DNA of 33,224 nt from Thermoplasmata archaeon (GTDB lineage Archaea > Thermoplasmatota > Thermoplasmata > Thermoplasmatales > Thermoplasmataceae), in contig JAJZAW010000004.1 of the NCBI GenBank assembly GCA_021799185.1, positions 1 through 33,224 on the forward strand, given 5' to 3'. The notes beneath the pieces are model-generated. The model saw only the letters and a list, made by a program, of their open reading frames with translations. It was not told where the DNA came from and did not search any database. Below are positions 30,103 to 33,224 of this stretch, one piece after another. The position numbers and the translations under genes are program-made. How positions within the stretch are numbered: position 1 is the stretch's first letter; the number at the start of each line of letters is the position of its first letter.

Positions 30103-30700
30103 TCAGGTACCACCGTTCCGCTCCCTCTTCCTTCTCTCTCGCAAGAGCATCCTTGAATGTGCTGGGAGCAGATGCAATGCCCTCCTTGCCAGGTTCCCAG
30201 TTGGCTGGTGTCGCGAGCTTCTTCTCCCAGTTGAACTGGAGAGCTTTTATGACACGTATGATCTCTCTGATGTTCCTTCCGGTCTCAGCAGGATAGTATA
30301 TCATCCATCTTACTGTCTGATTTGGATCGATTATAAACACTCCTCTTACTGTGGTGCCCACCTTCGGGTCCAGAAGATTATACTGAGTTGCAACTTCTCT
30401 CTCAAGATCAGCAAGAACAGGGAATGGCACTTCAATACCATATTTCTCCTTTATATCCTTGAGCCAGGCAATATGGGAATATATGCTGTCAACACTGAGC
30501 CCTATGAGCTCAACTCCAAGTTTTTTGAAGTCATCATAGGATTCCGAAAAAGCCATGAATTCAGTTGTGCACACCGGCGTGAAGTCTGCAGGATGGGAGA
30601 AAAGCAATACCCATTTCCCCTTGTAATTTGAAAGGGTTATTGGGCCCTGTGTCGAATTTACGGTAAAGTCCGGCGCTTTTTGTCCTAATGTTACTGCCAT
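30086..30700 (-). CDS. Peroxiredoxin, single-cysteine (Prx6/AhpC-type)
   Basis: Thiol peroxidase that reduces hydrogen peroxide and organic peroxides. 204 aa. The peroxidatic site is HPADFTPVCTTEF with Cys44, and Arg119 or a nearby Arg (TTVRGVFIID) completes the active site. I find no second Cys in the protein, so there is no internal or inter-subunit resolving cysteine; an external thiol must recycle it. The C-terminal extension (about 160-204: FNWEKKLATPANWEPGKEG) is the archaeal Prx6-type arm. GGTGAT eight bases before the ATG is the SD, and a TATA palindrome lies at 30727-30742. With rubrerythrin this gives the organism two peroxide-removing systems in the window. Confidence 0.92.
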   Translation of the reverse strand: MAVTLGQKAPDFTVNSTQGPITLSNYKGKWVLLFSHPADFTPVCTTEFMAFSESYDDFKKLGVELIGLSVDSIYSHIAWLKDIKEKYGIEVPFPVLADLEREVATQYNLLDPKVGTTVRGVFIIDPNQTVRWMIYYPAETGRNIREIIRVIKALQFNWEKKLATPANWEPGKEGIASAPSTFKDALAREKEEGAERWYLKRVKA

Positions 30701-30726
30701 TTTTTTATCACCAAATAGTTAGTGTT

Positions 30727-30742
30727 ATTTAATATATTAAAT
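30727..30742 (-). promoter_or_regulatory. Palindromic TATA element of the peroxiredoxin gene
   Basis: ATTTAATATATTAAAT is a perfect 16-bp palindrome centred about 34 bases upstream of the peroxiredoxin ATG. It most simply acts as a TATA box; the symmetry may be accidental in so AT-rich a run. Confidence 0.5.
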
Positions 30743-30759
30743 CGGCGAATGGTGCAATG

Positions 30760-31719
30760 TTACAACTTTTCCGCAAGATATTTTGCAAAGTACGTGATGA
30801 TCATGTCTGCACCTGCCCTGAAAATTGATCCTATTGCCTCTTCAATAGCGTTCGAAGATAGGTAACCTGCATCAACAGCGTTCCTGATCATGGTATATTC
30901 CCCGCTTACGCTGTATGCAGCAAGCGGCTGAGAGTATTTCAGCCTTGCACGCCTTATTACGTCAAGGTAAAACAGGGCGGGCTTAACCATGACAATGTCA
31001 GCTCCTTCCTTAACATCAAGATCAATTTCCCGCATGGCCTCGCGCGAGTTTCTCGGGTCCATCTGATAGCTCCTGCGGTCTCCGAAGCTTGGCGCCGATT
31101 CTGCCGCTTCGCGGAATGGGCCATAAAGGGAAGAAGCATATTTCGCGCTATACGCCATTATTGGAATTCTATTATATCCTGCATCATCCAGTGTTTTTCT
31201 GATCATTCCAACCTGCCCATCCATCATTCCGCTGGGCGCTATTATGTCCACACCTGCTTCAGCATAGGTTTTTGCAATCTTCCCATAGGAATCAAGAGTG
31301 GCATCATTGTCAACATAATCACCCCTGAGTATTCCACAGTGCCCGTGGCTGGTATATTCACACATGCATAAATCTGCAATTGTGATTAGGTGAGTTTTTT
31401 CCTTAGTGATATTTATTGCCATTTGCACAATGCCATTTTCATCATATGCGGAGCTGCCAGTTTCATCCTTATGTGATGGGATACCAAAGAGCAATATGCT
31501 CCTGACCCCGGAACTCTGAAGGGCGATCAGATGACTTTCAAGTTCTGACAGAGGATAACGGTATATGCCAGGCATTGACTTAATAGGGACAGCTCTCTTT
31601 GCCCCCTCATCCACAAAAACAGGCATTATGAGCTTTTCTGGCCTTATGTTATTCTCTGCCACAAGGTCACGGATATCTTGAGAAGACCTCAGTCTTCTGG
31701 GTCTAGATGCCGGAAACAT
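30760..31719 (-). CDS. hemB: Porphobilinogen synthase (delta-aminolevulinate dehydratase)
   Basis: Condenses two 5-aminolevulinate molecules to porphobilinogen for tetrapyrroles (heme, siroheme, cobalamin). 319 aa. Seen: the zinc site Cys118, Cys120 and Cys128 (DLCMCEYTSHGHCG), marking the Zn-dependent class; active-site Lys193 (AYSAKYASSLYGPFREA) and Schiff-base Lys246 (MVKPALFYLD). No other hem genes lie in the window. A TATA-like ATTTAAC at 31741-31747 (reads GTTAAAT on the minus strand) is about 26 bases before the ATG, consistent with a leaderless transcript. Relevant to neighbours: complex I and the Tat pathway belong to a respiratory lifestyle that may use heme. Confidence 0.94.
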   Translation of the reverse strand: MFPASRPRRLRSSQDIRDLVAENNIRPEKLIMPVFVDEGAKRAVPIKSMPGIYRYPLSELESHLIALQSSGVRSILLFGIPSHKDETGSSAYDENGIVQMAINITKEKTHLITIADLCMCEYTSHGHCGILRGDYVDNDATLDSYGKIAKTYAEAGVDIIAPSGMMDGQVGMIRKTLDDAGYNRIPIMAYSAKYASSLYGPFREAAESAPSFGDRRSYQMDPRNSREAMREIDLDVKEGADIVMVKPALFYLDVIRRARLKYSQPLAAYSVSGEYTMIRNAVDAGYLSSNAIEEAIGSIFRAGADMIITYFAKYLAEKL

Positions 31720-32074
31720 AAATGGTCATTGCGAGCTGAGATTTAACATGTATGAGGGACGGTTCCGCCATATCTCTTAGAATTGGGAATGTCTGTCGCG
31801 GTCAGAGACCACCTTGATTGAATGCCTTGCCCGAGGTGCTTGTTGTGCAATACTGTCATCAGATAAATTCTACGATGAAGCAGATACATACCCAGCATGA
31901 CTTACGCTGGCTGCAAAAACCTTATGGAAGCTAAATTTCCGGTAAAATCTCAGGTTTAAAACGGTATGGAAACGTTAAGGCAATGTCCTCACGCCTCTTT
32001 TATTTATATTATGGTCCATAACAGTCATAAAACAGAATGTTGCCTTCAGGAATGCATTTCCATGGCAGGCCAAA
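31720..32074. other. 355-bp spacer without a recognisable gene
   Basis: Divergent spacer between hemB (minus) and the hypothetical gene at 32075 (plus). It contains the hemB TATA-like site (31741-31750), a TATA-like run TTTTATTTATATTA (31998-32011) about 70 bases before the plus-strand ATG, and an imperfect hairpin, CCAGC (31892-31896)/GCTGG (31906-31910), whose stem continues as GCAG/CTGC across an eight-base bulge. No tRNA, open frame or repeat array is apparent. A small RNA or a decayed gene is possible but unsupported. Confidence 0.4.
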
Positions 32075-32488
32075 ATGACCAAACATATTTTTGATATCTG
32101 GAATGTTATCCTCTTGAGGTCATTGTATCAGCTACAGTCTTCAGGGACTCTGGTTCTTCCGTCAGAGAAAGTAAGCAGGCTCATTGAGGGAGCGGGAAAG
32201 GAGAACGATTGCTTCACCATGGTGCGGGCTCAGGCATTGTCTTCCGGGGAAAACGTTTGTTTCACGGATGTGCCTTCAATAAGCTTCAAGATCAGCGGAA
32301 ACAGGATTGCAGTAATAGCTAAAGCAAGAACAGAATTTTTGCATGATTCAATTAAAAGGCTCCTGGATATTTCATACTCCGTTCTAAGGGACCTTTCATT
32401 TTGCACTTTGGATGACGCATCATTCGATTTTTCCAAGCATTTCGTTGAGATCAGAGACATAGCAATAACTGCCATACTTGAAGCCTAG
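32075..32488 (+). CDS. Hypothetical protein, 137 aa
   Basis: Unrecognised. ATG 32075 opens a 137-codon frame with sensible composition: an N-terminal hydrophobic-helical stretch (IWNVILLRSLYQLQ, about 8-21), a middle beta-type region (NRIAVIAKARTEF) and a C-terminal helical region (DSIKRLLDISYSVLRDL). It is probably soluble or peripherally membrane-bound. Four Cys are scattered (about 48, 65, 107) without a metal-site pattern. SD is weak (GGCAGG a few bases before ATG). A TATA-like run lies about 70 bases upstream. It ends 23 bases from the stop of the convergent minus-strand gene, with a T5 run at 32498-32502 in between. Coding is likely but not certain. Confidence 0.55.
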   Translation: MTKHIFDIWNVILLRSLYQLQSSGTLVLPSEKVSRLIEGAGKENDCFTMVRAQALSSGENVCFTDVPSISFKISGNRIAVIAKARTEFLHDSIKRLLDISYSVLRDLSFCTLDDASFDFSKHFVEIRDIAITAILEA

Positions 32489-32511
32489 AAGAAAGCCTTT
32501 TTCACAAGACA

Positions 32512-33099
32512 TTACACAATATCAAACAGCTTTATGTCAGGCCAGTGCGATTTGTCATATTCAGGAATAGCAGCATATGAGATTCTGGGGGCTGAGTTCA
32601 TCAAAGCATAGCCGCTCACTTCTTTGAAATGAATCGCCAGATTTGAGTAATGGCTGATTTTTCCGTAATACTCATCATCAGCTATTATTATTGTTGCGCC
32701 AGTTGGCCTTATTCCATTGATAAGGTTCACAAGGTCCCCAAAAAAGTCGGGGCCATATGTAAACATCAGGAAATCGGTAGAAAAGAAGTAAAGGTTTGGC
32801 CTGGAAGATGACGACATGAAGAAATCTATAACATCATTCGGGAAATCCTCAACGATGCTCTTCCCCTCAAGGTTGATAACAAATGAATTAGCCCTCTTGG
32901 ATTTTTCTGCAGTTATATAGTGTTTCATCGTTTCCGGATCCATAACGTTGACCAGAATCCTGGATGTCTCATAGCTGCTTGATGTGGCATCGATTACACC
33001 ACGGCCCACGGAAATGGCGTTCTTTATAAGATTGTTCTTCACAAGGTTGACAACATCATTAACCACGTTTGAATTGTCTTTCCTGTGAAACATTATCAC
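32512..33099 (-). CDS. RecA/KaiC-like fold protein without P-loop (tentative), start uncertain
   Basis: 195 aa from GTG 33099, but the same frame stays open to 33219 and the upstream codons read as protein (e.g. TGRSHEEFEVPLDSSDLPKL), with no ATG, GTG or TTG before an in-frame TGA at 33220-33222. The real start may be non-canonical, or the frame may be interrupted. The layout resembles KaiC/FlaH-type ATPases: an IPLGSVIMF strand where GSLVLIEG precedes the Walker A loop, a middle NLYFFSTDFL strand, helix DLVNLINGIRPTGATIIIADD where ATPases have their fourth strand, and a C-terminal beta portion. The Walker A Gly-Lys-Thr is replaced by HRKDNSN, so it should not bind ATP in the usual way. The family call is an inference from pattern. 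Confidence 0.5.
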   Translation of the reverse strand: MIMFHRKDNSNVVNDVVNLVKNNLIKNAISVGRGVIDATSSSYETSRILVNVMDPETMKHYITAEKSKRANSFVINLEGKSIVEDFPNDVIDFFMSSSSRPNLYFFSTDFLMFTYGPDFFGDLVNLINGIRPTGATIIIADDEYYGKISHYSNLAIHFKEVSGYALMNSAPRISYAAIPEYDKSHWPDIKLFDIV

Positions 33100-33224
33100 A
33101 GAGCCAAGTGGGATTGACTTTGATCCGGTTGGAGTAAGCTTCGGGAGATCAGAAGAATCCAGTGGTACTTCAAATTCCTCGTGACTCCTTCCAGTCTCAA
33201 CATTAATGCGGGTATTGGCTCAAG

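Noticed and set aside
29828-30631. 267-codon open frame on the plus strand
   Set aside because: It runs antisense to peroxiredoxin and the small gene, is Ser/Arg-rich in the way shadow frames are, and has no promoter or SD.
31871-31915. Possible box C/D guide RNA (a GATGA-like box)
   Set aside because: Box C has a mismatch and no clean CTGA box D follows at a suitable distance.
32011-32094. 27-codon Cys-containing frame before the hypothetical gene at 32075
   Set aside because: It begins directly on top of the TATA-like run, has no SD and overlaps the longer frame.
1-33224. CRISPR arrays, insertion sequences, integrase genes or attachment sites
   Set aside because: I found no regularly spaced repeats, transposase motifs or terminal inverted repeats; gene packing and functions are those of ordinary chromosome.

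Overview
The window looks like a chromosomal segment of a Thermoplasmatales-type euryarchaeon, an acidophilic and probably thermophilic, cell-wall-less archaeon. Archaeal markers are an archaeo-eukaryotic primase small subunit (PriS), the archaea-only tRNA amidotransferase GatDE, a four-subunit 2-oxoacid:ferredoxin oxidoreductase and split MetE. Promoters are TATA-type, and several lie 20-30 bp before the start codon, which suggests leaderless mRNAs. Genes inside operons instead have Shine-Dalgarno (SD) motifs. A large membrane-anchored S53 acid protease and a complex I operon without nuoEFG also fit this group. The assignment comes from protein motifs and gene content only; no database search was possible. 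I see no CRISPR array, insertion sequence, rRNA or convincing tRNA.

Layout. 1-3.6 kb: 3' part of an ALDH7-type aldehyde dehydrogenase, then an operon of an unrecognised 150-aa ORF, a MetE N-terminal-like protein and a stand-alone MetE catalytic domain. 3.6-6.6 kb: porGDAB, whose TATA box is framed by a 7-bp inverted repeat. 6.6-10 kb, minus strand: an 1138-aa secreted, membrane-anchored, sequon-rich S53 peptidase, divergent from priS (10.0-11.2 kb). 11.2-14.3 kb: short rubrerythrin with a DUF3501 protein, then acyl-CoA dehydrogenase with a DUF72 protein. 14.4-17.5 kb: gatD-gatE; gatE appears to start at CTG behind a perfect 11-nt SD. 17.5-27.8 kb: a tightly overlapped 14-gene cluster, nuoABCDHIJ1J2KLMN plus two small unknown genes. 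27.8-28.6 kb: enoyl-CoA hydratase. 28.5-31.7 kb, minus strand: hemB, peroxiredoxin, a small unknown gene, tatA and tatC. 31.7-33.2 kb: a 355-bp gene-poor spacer, an unknown plus-strand ORF, and a minus-strand protein that resembles a KaiC/FlaH-type RecA-fold ATPase without its P-loop.

How the genes work together. Most of the window is central energy metabolism. Por makes acetyl-CoA and reduced ferredoxin. Acyl-CoA dehydrogenase and enoyl-CoA hydratase are two steps of acyl-CoA oxidation. The 11-subunit-type complex I core pumps ions while reducing quinone, with an unidentified electron donor. Rubrerythrin and a single-cysteine peroxiredoxin handle peroxide. The Tat genes export folded proteins, and the S53 protease probably digests external protein in acid. 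PriS, GatDE, MetE and HemB are housekeeping functions.

Most unusual points: the CTG start of gatE, the two uncharacterised genes translationally coupled to the end of the nuo operon, a PriS without the zinc-knuckle cysteines, TATA-spanning inverted repeats at por and in the prx-tat region, and the degenerate RecA-like protein at the right edge.
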